NCBI GenBank assembly: GCA_009380025.1
Contig: WHSP01000007.1
Span: forward strand, 1 to 64,000
Direction: 5' to 3'
Source of the DNA: Gemmatimonas sp.
GTDB lineage: Bacteria; Gemmatimonadota; Gemmatimonadetes; Longimicrobiales; Longimicrobiaceae
Length of the DNA stretch: 64,000 bases
Made by a program: the position numbers and the translations under genes. A model generated the notes under the pieces. The model worked only from the letters and a program-made list of their open reading frames with translations. It was not told the origin of the DNA and did no database searches. Positions 9,104 to 18,405 of this stretch are shown in pieces; position 1 is the first letter of the stretch; each line of letters opens with the position of its first letter.

Positions 9104-11692
9104 TCACGAGCGTGCTTGCGCGACGAGCTCGGCGAGCAGATTCAGAGCCTCGATCGGCGTCATCTGTTCTACATCAATTTTGCTGATCCGAGCCAGCACC
9201 GGGTGTGTGGCAGGAAATAGACCGAGTTGATTCGGATCGGGGGGCGCGGGTTCCCGCCGTGCGCCTTTGCCCGACCGGCGACTGCCGTCACGCTCCAGCT
9301 CCAGCAGCAGCTCGCGCGCGCGGTTCGTCACCTCTGTCGGAAGCCCGGCAAGCCGGGCAACCTCGACGCCGTACGAGCGATCGGCCCCGCCCTTCACCAG
9401 GGACCGGACGAAGACGATCGACTCTCCTTCCTCCTTGACCGCGACACTGAAATTGGCCAGCGCATCTAGCCGTTCCGAGAGTTCCGTGAGCTCGTGGTAA
9501 TGAGTTGCGAAGATCGTCTTTGCTCGAATCCGATCGTGGAGGTACTCGGTGACGGCGGTGGCGACGCTCAGGCCATCCCAGGTGGAGGTTCCCCGGCCGA
9601 TCTCGTCCAGCAGCACGAGGGAGCGTTCGGTGGCCCCATTCAGGATGGCAGCCGTCTCCGTCATCTCCACCATGAACGTGGAGCGTCCGCGGACGAGGTT
9701 GTCCGAAGCACCGACCCGGGTAAAGATCCGGTCGGCAACGCCGATGCGTGCGCTTCGCGCCGGCACGAAGCTCCCTACCTGGGCGAGGACGGAGATCAGC
9801 CCGACCTGACGGAGGATGGTCGATTTCCCGGCCATGTTCGGACCGGTGAGGATGATGATTCGGCCGGCCTCGTCGAGACAGAGATCGTTGGGGATGAACT
9901 CTTCTCGCGGCATCATCGTCTCGACTACGGGATGCCGACCGCCCCGGATCTCGATGCCGTACCCCTCGTCGACCTCCGGGCAGGTGTAGTCCGCGTGTAC
10001 GGCGACCTCGGCGAGGGCTGCGAAGACGTCGAGCATGGCAAGGGATTCGGCGAGGGACTGGAGTCGTTCGATGAACGTCGCCACCTGCCGACGCACGTCC
10101 TCGAAGAGCTTCCCCTCGAGCGCGAGTAGGCGATCCTCCGCGCCGAGTATCTTCTCCTCCCACTCCTTGAGCTCTGGCGTGATATAGCGTTCGGCATTCG
10201 CCAGCGTCTGCCGCCGCTGGAAGTCGTCCGGCACTCGATCGAGATTGGCGCGCGTCACCTCCAGATAATATCCGAAGACCTTGTTGAAACCGACTTTCAG
10301 GGACGAGATGCCGGTTCGCTGTCGCTCCCGCGTCTGAAGCTTCGCGATCCACTCGATGGCTCCGTCGCGGATGGAGCGGATCTCGTCCAATCGCGCGTCG
10401 AAGCCGGCGTTGATTACCCCTCCGTCGGAGACGGTGGGAGGAGCGTCGTCGGCGATCGCCGATGAGATCAGGCCCGTGAGCTCGGTCAGAGGGTCGAGGC
10501 CCTCACGGATCTCGCCAAGGAGGGGCGAGGTCGAGCCGAGCGGGAGCTCCGCGATCCCGGGCACGGGTTCGAGCGAAGCGCGAATGGCGAGCAGATCCCG
10601 CGGCGTGGAGCGCCCCGCGGCGACCTTGACCGCGAGACGCTCCAGGTCGCGCACGCCCTTCAGGCGAAGCCGCACAGCCTTTCGCAAGTCGACTTCCTCG
10701 ACCAGCTCGCGAACGGCGGACTGCCGGGCGACGATCGGTTCCAGACGAATTAGCGGCGCCAGGAGCCAGCGACGCAGCAGTCGCCCGCCCATCGGCGTGA
10801 GCGCCGCGTCCAGGATATCCAGGAGTGTTCTTCCCTCCGGGCCCCCGGAGAGGGGCTCGACCAGTTCGAGGTTGCGTCGCGTCATCTCATCGAGCGGCAT
10901 CTCTTCGCCAATCGCGACGGCGCGAGGAGGGCGGAGTGCCGCGCAGACGTGAGGTTGTGTCTCCGCCAGATAGGAAACGAGAGCACCGGCCGCCCCGAGG
11001 AGTGCGCTGTCATCAGGGAGTCCGAAGCCGTCCAGGTTATGAACGCCGTAGTGCCGGCGTAACTCCTCGCGCCCGTGAGATGATTCGAAGCTCCAGTCGC
11101 CGAGGTAGGTCAGTGATCCGTGGATCGCGGGCAGATTCTCGAGAACCTCCCACGATCGCGGAAGCAGGACCTCGGCAGGCTCGATCTGACCAAGCCGATC
11201 CGCGAGCTCGCTCCAGGGGCCGATCTCGACGCGAACCTCCCCCGTCGACAAGTCGGCCACGGCGATGCCCACGCGGCCACCTCGGACCGGATCGCCGGCG
11301 ACCGCGGCGAGGTAGTTGTTCCGGCGGGCGTCGAGCAGGGCGTCGCTCAGCGCGGTCCCGGGCGAGATCGTCTCCACGACTTCACGGCGGACGATACCCT
11401 TTGCCTCGGCGGGATTTTCGACCTGCTCGCAGATCGAAACCCGCCGGCCGAGGCGGACGAGGCGCTCGAGGTATCCGTCGAGGGCGTGAACCGGGATTCC
11501 CGCGAGGGGCGCCCGGGAGCTTCCGTTGTTCCGAGAGGTCAGGGCTATGTCGAGCAGCTTTGCTCCTTCTTCGGCGTCCTGAAAGAAGAGTTCATAGAAA
11601 TCGCCGACCCTGAAAAAGAGCAGCGAATCGGGATGGCGCGACTTGATCTCACGCCACTGCTGCATCAGGGGGGTATCGGAGAAGGTCGACAT
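9104..11692 (-). CDS. mutS: DNA mismatch repair protein MutS
   Basis: About 862 residues from the ATG at 11692, the usual MutS size. The mismatch-binding Phe-x-Glu lies in FFRVGDFYELF, the Walker A is TGPNMAGKST, and VLLDEIGRGTSTWDG (Walker B and D-loop) and ATHYHELTEL follow. It recognises mispaired bases and starts methyl-independent or MutL-dependent repair. The frame extends to a TTG at 11785, but those extra 31 residues fall outside the family's N terminus, so MSTFSDTPLMQQW was chosen; no strong ribosome-binding site distinguishes the two. It lies just after holA. Confidence 0.95.
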   Translation of the reverse strand: MSTFSDTPLMQQWREIKSRHPDSLLFFRVGDFYELFFQDAEEGAKLLDIALTSRNNGSSRAPLAGIPVHALDGYLERLVRLGRRVSICEQVENPAEAKGIVRREVVETISPGTALSDALLDARRNNYLAAVAGDPVRGGRVGIAVADLSTGEVRVEIGPWSELADRLGQIEPAEVLLPRSWEVLENLPAIHGSLTYLGDWSFESSHGREELRRHYGVHNLDGFGLPDDSALLGAAGALVSYLAETQPHVCAALRPPRAVAIGEEMPLDEMTRRNLELVEPLSGGPEGRTLLDILDAALTPMGGRLLRRWLLAPLIRLEPIVARQSAVRELVEEVDLRKAVRLRLKGVRDLERLAVKVAAGRSTPRDLLAIRASLEPVPGIAELPLGSTSPLLGEIREGLDPLTELTGLISSAIADDAPPTVSDGGVINAGFDARLDEIRSIRDGAIEWIAKLQTRERQRTGISSLKVGFNKVFGYYLEVTRANLDRVPDDFQRRQTLANAERYITPELKEWEEKILGAEDRLLALEGKLFEDVRRQVATFIERLQSLAESLAMLDVFAALAEVAVHADYTCPEVDEGYGIEIRGGRHPVVETMMPREEFIPNDLCLDEAGRIIILTGPNMAGKSTILRQVGLISVLAQVGSFVPARSARIGVADRIFTRVGASDNLVRGRSTFMVEMTETAAILNGATERSLVLLDEIGRGTSTWDGLSVATAVTEYLHDRIRAKTIFATHYHELTELSERLDALANFSVAVKEEGESIVFVRSLVKGGADRSYGVEVARLAGLPTEVTNRARELLLELERDGSRRSGKGARREPAPPDPNQLGLFPATHPVLARISKIDVEQMTPIEALNLLAELVAQARS

Positions 11693-11792
11693 CGAGGGAG
11701 ACGGACCGGCTTTCAGCGATGGGGCAATCACCGCGATGAAGCCCCGCGAGCGTCGAAGATAGAAAGTCGGCTCGGTGCCCGGCAACCGGGAT

Positions 11793-12827
11793 TCAGTCAG
11801 CCCCGGCGGTCTGGAGGGGACGGGTTGGTCGAGCGCCCGCGGCGATCCGCAGGAGCAGTTCCTCCATTGCTTGCCGATCGGAAAGGGGTGCGCTCTTCAA
11901 CAGGCGGTCGGTGCGGAGCAGCTCTTCGAGGACGTTATCGATCTGGCCGGTGGTCCACTGCCTTGCCTGAGGGTGCAGACGGTGGACCAGCCACCGCTGG
12001 TGGGGCCCCAGGTGGCGCTCGAGAGCATCCCTTCCGCCGTCGGTGAGCAATCCGAGCTTGAGGAAGTGTGCACCCAGGCCGATCAAGAGCCCCACCCCGT
12101 TCTCTCCGGCATCCAGCAGGTCGGGGAGCTGAGAGAGTGCCTCGACGAACCGGCGGTCGCCGACGGAATCGAACCACGCCCAACGATCGACGCGAGGAAC
12201 ATACCCGCCGACAGCACGGACGTCCTCCACCGTGATTCGGCCTCGCCCATCCGCGTAGGCAGCCACCTTATCCAATTCAGTCGCAAGGATGCCGAGCTGC
12301 GAACCGATTGCGGTGGCCATGGCTCGGGCCGCCTCGATCTCCACCTCCGCGCCGTGTACTTCCGACCCACGCGTGACCAGCCAGCCGGGCAAGTCCGCGG
12401 CGTCGAGGCTCGCGAGCTCGACCGACAAGGTCTCCTCCCTCAGCGTCCGGTAGAACCTGGCCTTGCTTCCGGACGGGATGGTTCCGCTGAGAATCAGGAT
12501 CGTGCCAGGGCTAGGGTTCTTCAGGAAATCCTCGACCACTCCCCTGCACTTCGGGGTCAATCCCTGTGCGTCACGAACGACCACTAGCCTGTAGGCGGCC
12601 ACGGTCGGCGGTGTAGCCAACGTGGAGGCGAGCGTCTCGGGATCTGCCGCCGAGCCACGTAGCTGGTCGAAGTTGAAGTCGCGCGTGGATGGATCGAGAA
12701 CCACGGTGAGGACCTGCTGCAAGCTCTCTTCACGCAGGAACTCTTCCCGTCCGTGCAAGAAGACCGTCGCGGATGGCGGGTTGGCCCGGAGGCGTTCGAG
12801 GACCTTCGGAATGCTGAGCTGCGGCAT
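11793..12827 (-). CDS. holA: DNA polymerase III subunit delta
   Basis: 344 residues, the length of bacterial HolA, the clamp-loader delta subunit. The N terminus MPQLSIPKVLERLRANPPSA leads into TVFLHGREEFLREESL, the degenerate ATPase start typical of delta. AAYRLVVVRDAQGL and LILSGTIPSGSKARFY match the central domain. It opens the sliding clamp within the clamp-loader complex. mutS follows on the same strand. Confidence 0.85.
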   Translation of the reverse strand: MPQLSIPKVLERLRANPPSATVFLHGREEFLREESLQQVLTVVLDPSTRDFNFDQLRGSAADPETLASTLATPPTVAAYRLVVVRDAQGLTPKCRGVVEDFLKNPSPGTILILSGTIPSGSKARFYRTLREETLSVELASLDAADLPGWLVTRGSEVHGAEVEIEAARAMATAIGSQLGILATELDKVAAYADGRGRITVEDVRAVGGYVPRVDRWAWFDSVGDRRFVEALSQLPDLLDAGENGVGLLIGLGAHFLKLGLLTDGGRDALERHLGPHQRWLVHRLHPQARQWTTGQIDNVLEELLRTDRLLKSAPLSDRQAMEELLLRIAAGARPTRPLQTAGAD

Positions 12828-12869
12828 CGATGACCGGGAGGGAGGTGCCGGGGTCCGTTACAGACCCGA

Positions 12870-13424
12870 CTAACGAGGCGAGACCGATGCGGTACGGTAG
12901 ACCACGTTGGAGCCCAAACGCGTATAGCGGAAGAAGACGGTTGGGGTCAATGGGGTCGAGGGAGAATCGAGGGGCAAGAGGACCGGTCTGGATTCCAGGA
13001 GGGGTCCCTCCCGGAAGAGCGTGTGAACGTCAGGTTCCGGGGCGGGCGCTACGGCGGCTACGGGAGCGAGCTCCACGAGCGCAGCCTGGCGACGAAGCGT
13101 CGGCACCCAGGCCGCAGCCCCGATCAGCAGCACGAGAAGCAGAACGAACGCAGGTGACATGGCTGAGCGTTCGCTACGGCGCCAGGGGCTGAGCCCATCC
13201 TCCAGATGAAAGATCCGGTGCTGAAGACGCGGAAGAAATTCCCAGGAGGGCTCGATCTCCGGGATCGAACGAAGCTCATCTACACCGGCCACCACAACGC
13301 GGTCATAACGGGCACACGACGAACACCCGGCAAGGTGCGCCTCCATCTCCGCGCGCCGTACCGGGTCGACCCGTCCGTCTCGATAATCCGAATACTCCCG
13401 AACGAAGTCGGAACAATTGAGCAT
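12870..13424 (-). CDS. Anti-sigma factor with zinc-finger domain
   Basis: About 184 residues from MLNCSDFVREY. The N-terminal zinc-binding anti-sigma domain has the H-x3-C-x2-C pattern (AHLAGCSSC). A transmembrane helix follows (AFVLLLVLLIGAAAWV) and then a periplasmic Pro-rich tail. It is encoded immediately downstream of the ECF sigma gene on the same strand, which fits a cognate sigma/anti-sigma pair that releases the sigma factor on an envelope signal. The frame continues 13 codons upstream, but Met at 13424 fits the family start. Confidence 0.82.
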   Translation of the reverse strand: MLNCSDFVREYSDYRDGRVDPVRRAEMEAHLAGCSSCARYDRVVVAGVDELRSIPEIEPSWEFLPRLQHRIFHLEDGLSPWRRSERSAMSPAFVLLLVLLIGAAAWVPTLRRQAALVELAPVAAVAPAPEPDVHTLFREGPLLESRPVLLPLDSPSTPLTPTVFFRYTRLGSNVVYRTASVSPR

Positions 13425-13528
13425 CGTGACGCCCGTTACGAAGATCTGATCCGTGGGGCACAACGTCGTGCCCCGGTTGCGGTGTCTTCTACAGGCGAAC
13501 GCCGATCAAGGTTCCGTGACCAACGGGC

Positions 13529-14167
13529 TCAGGCGAGAAGGGGTTCGATCAGTACCGCGAAGCTGTTCCGCGCCCGATTCAGTCGACTCTTCACCGTGCC
13601 GAGATTGCATCCGGTGATCTCGGCGATCTCTTCGTACGTCTTCCCTTCCATCTCGCGCAGTACGAATACCGTTCGATGATGCTCCGGCAACTCTCCAACG
13701 GCCGTCTCGACCATGCTTCTCAAATGCCGCTTCCGGAAGAGGTCGTCAGGACGGTACGTGTGGTCTTCCCACTCGAGGGGTCGTTCGTCGGAATCCCAGC
13801 CGCGAGTGATCGTCTGGAATAGGATCAGAGGATTCCGTGAGCGGTTCCGCAACTCGTTCTTCGCCAGGTTCGAGGCAATCGTGTATACCCAGGTCGAAAA
13901 CTTCTTCGACTGGTCGAACCGGTGTAGGTGCCGGTAGACGCGAATGAAGGTCTCCTGTACGAGGTCTTCCGAGCGCTCGCGATCCCCGGTCGTCCGATAG
14001 ACGAAGTTCAGGAGACGCGTATGATAGCGGTCGGCCAGCTCAGTGAAAGCTCGCTTGTTTCCGTCCAGAAAGGCTGCGGCGAGTGCGCTGTCGTCCAGAT
14101 CCTGAAGCTCGCTATGCCTCTTCTCCGGCTCGGAGCCGAACGTACGGGCGATCGTTGGCTTACCCAT
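13529..14167 (-). CDS. ECF RNA polymerase sigma factor (RpoE-like)
   Basis: About 212 residues. Region 2 is visible as DRERSEDLVQETFIRVYRHL and FDQSKKFSTWVYTIASNLAK; region 4 as LPEHHRTVFVLREMEGKTY and GCNLGTVKSRLNRAR. The ATG at 14167 is chosen because AGGAG lies seven bases upstream; the open frame runs on to 14278 without family similarity. It directs core polymerase to extracytoplasmic-stress promoters and is followed by its probable anti-sigma factor. The 245 bp upstream are AT-richer than the neighbourhood and may carry its promoter, which is inference. Confidence 0.93.
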   Translation of the reverse strand: MGKPTIARTFGSEPEKRHSELQDLDDSALAAAFLDGNKRAFTELADRYHTRLLNFVYRTTGDRERSEDLVQETFIRVYRHLHRFDQSKKFSTWVYTIASNLAKNELRNRSRNPLILFQTITRGWDSDERPLEWEDHTYRPDDLFRKRHLRSMVETAVGELPEHHRTVFVLREMEGKTYEEIAEITGCNLGTVKSRLNRARNSFAVLIEPLLA

Positions 14168-14412
14168 GCTCTGCTCCTGGAGAGCGCCTAGAAAGGAAAT
14201 CATTCGGGCACGGCGGTGCGTGAACGAACGACGATCTGCGTTGGCCGAGAGGGCAGAATCCATTCCCCCTGCGTCCACATTTCTAAGGGATTGTGGACAA
14301 GTAAGTTACCAAATATTTGCCGAGAGCGGGAGGGGGGGCGGTGTCCGCACTCGAGGACAGCGAGGGACCACTTCAGGTAACACCCGTCCCGAAGCCGAAA
14401 AGGGAGTTATCC

Positions 14413-14994
14413 TCAGGAGAGAAGAAACTGACGAGCGAAGAGGAGGGTGCAGAGCGTTTTCGCGTCACTGATACGTCCCTCGCGAACCAGGTTCACAGCC
14501 TCCGAGAGACGCATCTCTGCAAGCTCCATGAACTCGTCGTCGTCATGGCCGATCTCTCCCTCGGACAGGTCGGTAGCGAGGAAGAGATGGATCCGCTCAT
14601 CGGTGAAGCCGGGGGTTGTGAGGATGGAGGTGAGGTATCGAAGCTGGCCTGCGCTGTAACCAGTCTCCTCACGCAACTCGCGCCGAGCGCAGACATCCCA
14701 TGCCTCGCCGACGTGGTCCGGTCTTCCGGCAGGTACCTCGAAAAGATAGCCGCCGGCGGCGTACCTGAACTGCCTTACCAGGACGATCGTCGGGTCGGGA
14801 TGAGGTGGCGAGTCGAGAAGAGGAAGCACCGCTGCAGCACCGGAATGCCGGATCATTTCCAGCTCCCCGCTGCTTCCATCTGGAAACCGAACCGTGTCGA
14901 CGCTGAGGTCGACCACGCGACCCCGATGAACAGGCCTCGATGAAATCGGAGTCAGCTCGTCGGCGACCTCGTCGCCCGCGTGACCGGTGCTCAT
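14413..14994 (-). CDS. Nudix hydrolase, ADP-ribose pyrophosphatase-like
   Basis: 193 residues. The Nudix box is clear, with a Glu followed seven residues later by RELREETGY (about residues 95-118). Upstream LVRQFRYAAGGYLFEVPAGR is the strand set typical of ADP-ribose pyrophosphatases. It hydrolyses nucleoside diphosphate sugars such as ADP-ribose; the substrate is family inference. Its start overlaps the M16-like gene stop by four bases (ATGA), placing it third in a peptidase-peptidase-Nudix operon. Confidence 0.88.
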   Translation of the reverse strand: MSTGHAGDEVADELTPISSRPVHRGRVVDLSVDTVRFPDGSSGELEMIRHSGAAAVLPLLDSPPHPDPTIVLVRQFRYAAGGYLFEVPAGRPDHVGEAWDVCARRELREETGYSAGQLRYLTSILTTPGFTDERIHLFLATDLSEGEIGHDDDEFMELAEMRLSEAVNLVREGRISDAKTLCTLLFARQFLLS

Positions 14995-16367
14995 TCGTTC
15001 GACTCGGGACGCACCGCTTCGATCGGACCAAGGTTCAGCGATTCGAGCTGGGGTCGTAGCGGGTCGGGGTCGCCAACGATCACGATGGCCAGGCGATCGG
15101 GGTGGATATGTTGACGCGCCGCTTGGAGGACCTCGTCGGCGGTCACGGCCAGGACACGCTCGGCGAAGTCGTCGAGATAGCTGTCGGGCAGGTCGTAGAT
15201 GGCGAGCTCGGCCAGGCGTGAGGCGACGCCGTCGGTCGTCTCGAGTCGCAGAGGGAAGGTCCCCGCGACGTATTGCCGCGCGTCGGCCAGCTCATCGGGA
15301 CGGATTTCGGCCTCCCGGATCCGGTGCAACTCGTTCAAAGTCTCTTCGATCGCCCGGCCGGTCACCTCGGATTGGACGGCTGCCGAGACGATGAACGGAC
15401 CGGGCCTTCGACGCATCACAAAGCGCGAGTTCGCCCCGTATGTGAAGCCGTGCTTCTCGCGCAGGTTCAGGTTCAGCCTCGAAGAGAAGGCGCCCCCCAG
15501 CACCGTGTTGAGGACGAGGATCGGGAAGTAATCTGGGCTGTTTCGTGGAACTCCGACGTGGCCGATCCTGATCTCGGACTGGACTGCACCCGGGCGCTCG
15601 ATGATCACGACATGTGTAGTGTCTGATCGAGCCTCGACGACGGTCGGCAGCTTCACCGCCGCGTCGCCGGTCCATTCCCCGAAAGCAACCTCGGTCGTGG
15701 TCCTCATTTCATCCGATGTCAAGTTGCCGGCGACGATCAGGCTGGCTCCCATCGGGGTGAAATAATCCGCGTGGAAACTCATCGCCTTTTCGCGGGACAG
15801 CTGGGCTACCGAACGCGGCGTGCCGACGAGTGGCCGAGAGAAGGGTGTGTCTTCGGAAAAGACGTACCGCGCCACCATTTCGTTTGCGAGGCCTCGCGGC
15901 TCCGCGCGCCGTTGCATGATCGAAGCGAGCTGCTGATGTCGAATGCGCTCCACCTCTCCTTCGGGGAAGGTCGGATCCCCAACGAGCGTGGCGACTACCT
16001 GCGCGGCTTCGCCAGCCTTCGCAGAGAGCGCGGTGAAATCGACGCGGGATACCTCCCAGGATGTCCCGACGTGCATCCGGACCCCGAGGGTCTCGAGCCG
16101 TTCCGCGATCGCGGCCGCGTCCATGGAGCCTGTGCCGGACTCGAGGAGGGAGCCCACGAGGCTGGCCAGGCCGGCGTCCCTCCCGGCCTCGTGAATCGCG
16201 CCGGCAGGCAGCAATAGGCTGTAGGTGACGACGGGCAGGCTTTCGGTTCGCGCGGCGAGGACGGGGAGACCGTTGCTGAGCTGGAAGCGGTCGATCGGCG
16301 GAAACCTGAACGGACGCAACGAGCCCGGATCGGGGATTCGGCTCCGATCCAGCCTGTTCTGCTTCAA
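14991..16367 (-). CDS. M16 family peptidase-like protein lacking the zinc motif
   Basis: 458 residues with the two-domain M16 layout (N half from FQLSNGLPVLAARTE; C half with VPRNSPDYFPILVLNTVLGG and FTYGANSRF). Where active members have HxxEH, this reads GLASLVGSLLESGTG (about 66-80), with neither His nor Glu. The Arg/Tyr substrate-binding region near the C terminus is kept (RQYVAGTFPLRLET). Non-catalytic M16 partners that form heterodimers with an active subunit are known, and its active paralogue is encoded directly upstream with a four-base overlap. Confidence 0.88.
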   Translation of the reverse strand: MKQNRLDRSRIPDPGSLRPFRFPPIDRFQLSNGLPVLAARTESLPVVTYSLLLPAGAIHEAGRDAGLASLVGSLLESGTGSMDAAAIAERLETLGVRMHVGTSWEVSRVDFTALSAKAGEAAQVVATLVGDPTFPEGEVERIRHQQLASIMQRRAEPRGLANEMVARYVFSEDTPFSRPLVGTPRSVAQLSREKAMSFHADYFTPMGASLIVAGNLTSDEMRTTTEVAFGEWTGDAAVKLPTVVEARSDTTHVVIIERPGAVQSEIRIGHVGVPRNSPDYFPILVLNTVLGGAFSSRLNLNLREKHGFTYGANSRFVMRRRPGPFIVSAAVQSEVTGRAIEETLNELHRIREAEIRPDELADARQYVAGTFPLRLETTDGVASRLAELAIYDLPDSYLDDFAERVLAVTADEVLQAARQHIHPDRLAIVIVGDPDPLRPQLESLNLGPIEAVRPESNE

Positions 16368-17677
16368 GCCGCCTCCTTCCTCTCGGACCGAGGAAGATAC
16401 CGCAACACCACCGAGTTGTCCGAAACGAAGTACTCGGCGGCAAGCTCGGTCGCCAAGGCGGCGTCGACGGCGCGGTACCGATCCAGTTCGGTGTTGATCG
16501 TTTCCGGGTCGTCGAAGAGTGTCGTGAACATCGAGATCTGATCGGCCCGTTCACCCACCCGCTGCAAGGAAACGAGGTGTCGAGCGGCGATTCCCGTGAT
16601 CACTCGCTCGGTCTCCTCCGCCCGACAGCCGGCCGTACGAAGGAGCTCCAACTCGCTCCACAGCTCGGCTTCCAGCTTCTCCAACGGTGTCTCGGGGCTG
16701 GCCGTCGCCCAGACCAACGCGATCGAGGCTCCGGTCACGATCGGAAACGCGAACCCGACGACGCTCTGCGCCAGCCGCTTTCGCCTCACGAGGGAATCAT
16801 AGAGTCTCGAAGACTTCCCGCTGGTCAGCACCTGGGTCACGACATCCGCCTGATAGAAACGGGGATCCCCGTACGGAGGGATCCTGAAAGCGGCGTAGAC
16901 GCGAGGGAGCCCAACCGCTGCCTCCACCGTCTCCACGACCTGACCCGCGAGCTTCGGCGGGAGCTCGGGACGACCGGGAATCGGCGGGGGTACGGGACCA
17001 CGGAGGATTCCTGCGAAGTACTTCTCCACCAGCGCGAGAGCCTCCCGCCGATCGAAGTCACCACAGATCGTCAGCACTGCGTTGTTGGGCGCGTAGTACG
17101 TCTCGAAGAAGGTGCGCACATCTGCCAACGTAGCCGCATCGAGATCCTCCATGCTGCCGATCACAGAATGGTGGTACGGATGGTCCGGCGGATAGACCAT
17201 CGCCTGAATTCGTTCGTCCCAGTCACCATACGGCTGATTGTCGACCCGCCACCGCCGCTCGTTCTTCACGACGTCCCGCTGATTGTCCAGCTTTGCCTGG
17301 GTCAACGCGGGAATAAAGAACCCCATCCGATCCGACTCCAGCCAGAGGGCGAGCTCGAGGCGGTTGGCCGGGACCGTTTCGAAGTAATTCGTTCGGTCCA
17401 GCCAAGTCGACCCATTCATCGATCCGCCGACCCTCTCGATATGCGCGATATGCTGGGTGTCCGGGACATGCTCCGAACCCTGGAACATCATGTGTTCGAA
17501 CAGGTGAGCAAAGCCGGTACGGCCGGGGCGCTCATTCCGACTGCCGACGTTGTACCAGAGGTTGACGGCAACGACCGGCTGGGAAGGTTCTTCCGACAGA
17601 ACGACCCGAAGCCCGTTGTCGAGTTCGAAGCGCTCGATGGGAAATTCCATGGAGGAATCAACGATTGGGGTTGGCAC
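16364..17677 (-). CDS. M16 family zinc metallopeptidase, active subunit
   Basis: 437 residues. The inverted zinc motif HLFEH is at 58-62 in FAHLFEHMMFQGSEH, with the third ligand Glu about 78 residues later in VVKNERRW. The first residues may be fewer: Met at 17650 (MEFPIERFEL) starts at the family boundary, while the GTG at 17677 is used here. No signal peptide is evident, so a cytoplasmic role, or export by another route, cannot be settled. It pairs with the zinc-less homologue immediately downstream, suggesting a processing-peptidase-like heterodimer. Confidence 0.9.
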   Translation of the reverse strand: MPTPIVDSSMEFPIERFELDNGLRVVLSEEPSQPVVAVNLWYNVGSRNERPGRTGFAHLFEHMMFQGSEHVPDTQHIAHIERVGGSMNGSTWLDRTNYFETVPANRLELALWLESDRMGFFIPALTQAKLDNQRDVVKNERRWRVDNQPYGDWDERIQAMVYPPDHPYHHSVIGSMEDLDAATLADVRTFFETYYAPNNAVLTICGDFDRREALALVEKYFAGILRGPVPPPIPGRPELPPKLAGQVVETVEAAVGLPRVYAAFRIPPYGDPRFYQADVVTQVLTSGKSSRLYDSLVRRKRLAQSVVGFAFPIVTGASIALVWATASPETPLEKLEAELWSELELLRTAGCRAEETERVITGIAARHLVSLQRVGERADQISMFTTLFDDPETINTELDRYRAVDAALATELAAEYFVSDNSVVLRYLPRSERKEAA

Positions 17678-17783
17678 CCGAAGAAAAGGAGCGTGACAAT
17701 GGCGATGGCGCTGGGAATGCGCAATATCTGGCCCACCTCACGTGAGGGGTGAAGGCACGTCAGAGGTAAAGGACGGAGTCGGC

Positions 17784-18404
17784 TCAACGGGGGATGAACG
17801 GGGTCGCGACCAGAGACGGGGCGCGATCGCCGAAAAACAAGCTCGGCAGGATCAGGCTCTCTCGAAGTACGTGCCACCATTCGTCGTGGGAACCAAGACC
17901 GATCGGGCTGGAACGGGTGGGTGAGCTGTAGGCGTCCAGGTCGAGGCGGGAAGCAAGGAGCCGCAGGCGGAGCATGTGGAAAGGATCACTGACGAGAATA
18001 GCAGAGGACAGGCCATGGCTTTCCATCAGGACCACGACCGCCCTCATGGACTCGCCCGAGCTCAGTCCACCGCGCTCGAGCAGGATGTCCTTGGCCGGTA
18101 CGCCTTCACCGATCGCGTATCGCCGGCCAACCTCGGCCTCGCTCACCGTATCGCCGACGCCAACGCCTCCGGTGAGGATCATCCGCTCGGAAAAGCCGCG
18201 AGTGTGAAGGTCGATCGCGTGATCCAGCCGCGCCTTCAGAACGGGAGAGGGGCGGCCGTCGTACTGTGCGGCGCCCAACACGACGATCGCGTCGGCCGGT
18301 CGTGCCTCGTCCTTGCGGCCGAAGAGGAAGATCGAGAGTACGGCGAGACACCACCCGAAGGCGACGAGGAGCAGGAAGGTCGAGAACGCGCGGAAGAAGA
18401 ACAT
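17784..18404 (-). CDS. YdcF/SanA family protein (DUF218)
   Basis: 206 residues: an N-terminal membrane helix (FSTFLLLVAFGWCLAVLSIF) and a DUF218 domain with ADAIVVLGAAQYDGRPSPV, RMILTGGVG and SHGLSSAILVSDPFHMLR. Members of this family (YdcF, SanA) are membrane-anchored and linked to envelope barrier function; the enzymatic activity is unproven. It ends a short minus-strand run with the TPR gene one base upstream. Confidence 0.85.
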   Translation of the reverse strand: MFFFRAFSTFLLLVAFGWCLAVLSIFLFGRKDEARPADAIVVLGAAQYDGRPSPVLKARLDHAIDLHTRGFSERMILTGGVGVGDTVSEAEVGRRYAIGEGVPAKDILLERGGLSSGESMRAVVVLMESHGLSSAILVSDPFHMLRLRLLASRLDLDAYSSPTRSSPIGLGSHDEWWHVLRESLILPSLFFGDRAPSLVATPFIPR

Positions 18405-18405
18405 C

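Noticed and set aside
14168-14412. Autoregulated ECF promoter before the sigma gene
   Set aside because: A GGTAAC-like box is present near 14310 but no convincing -10 partner at the right spacing, so it is not listed as a feature.
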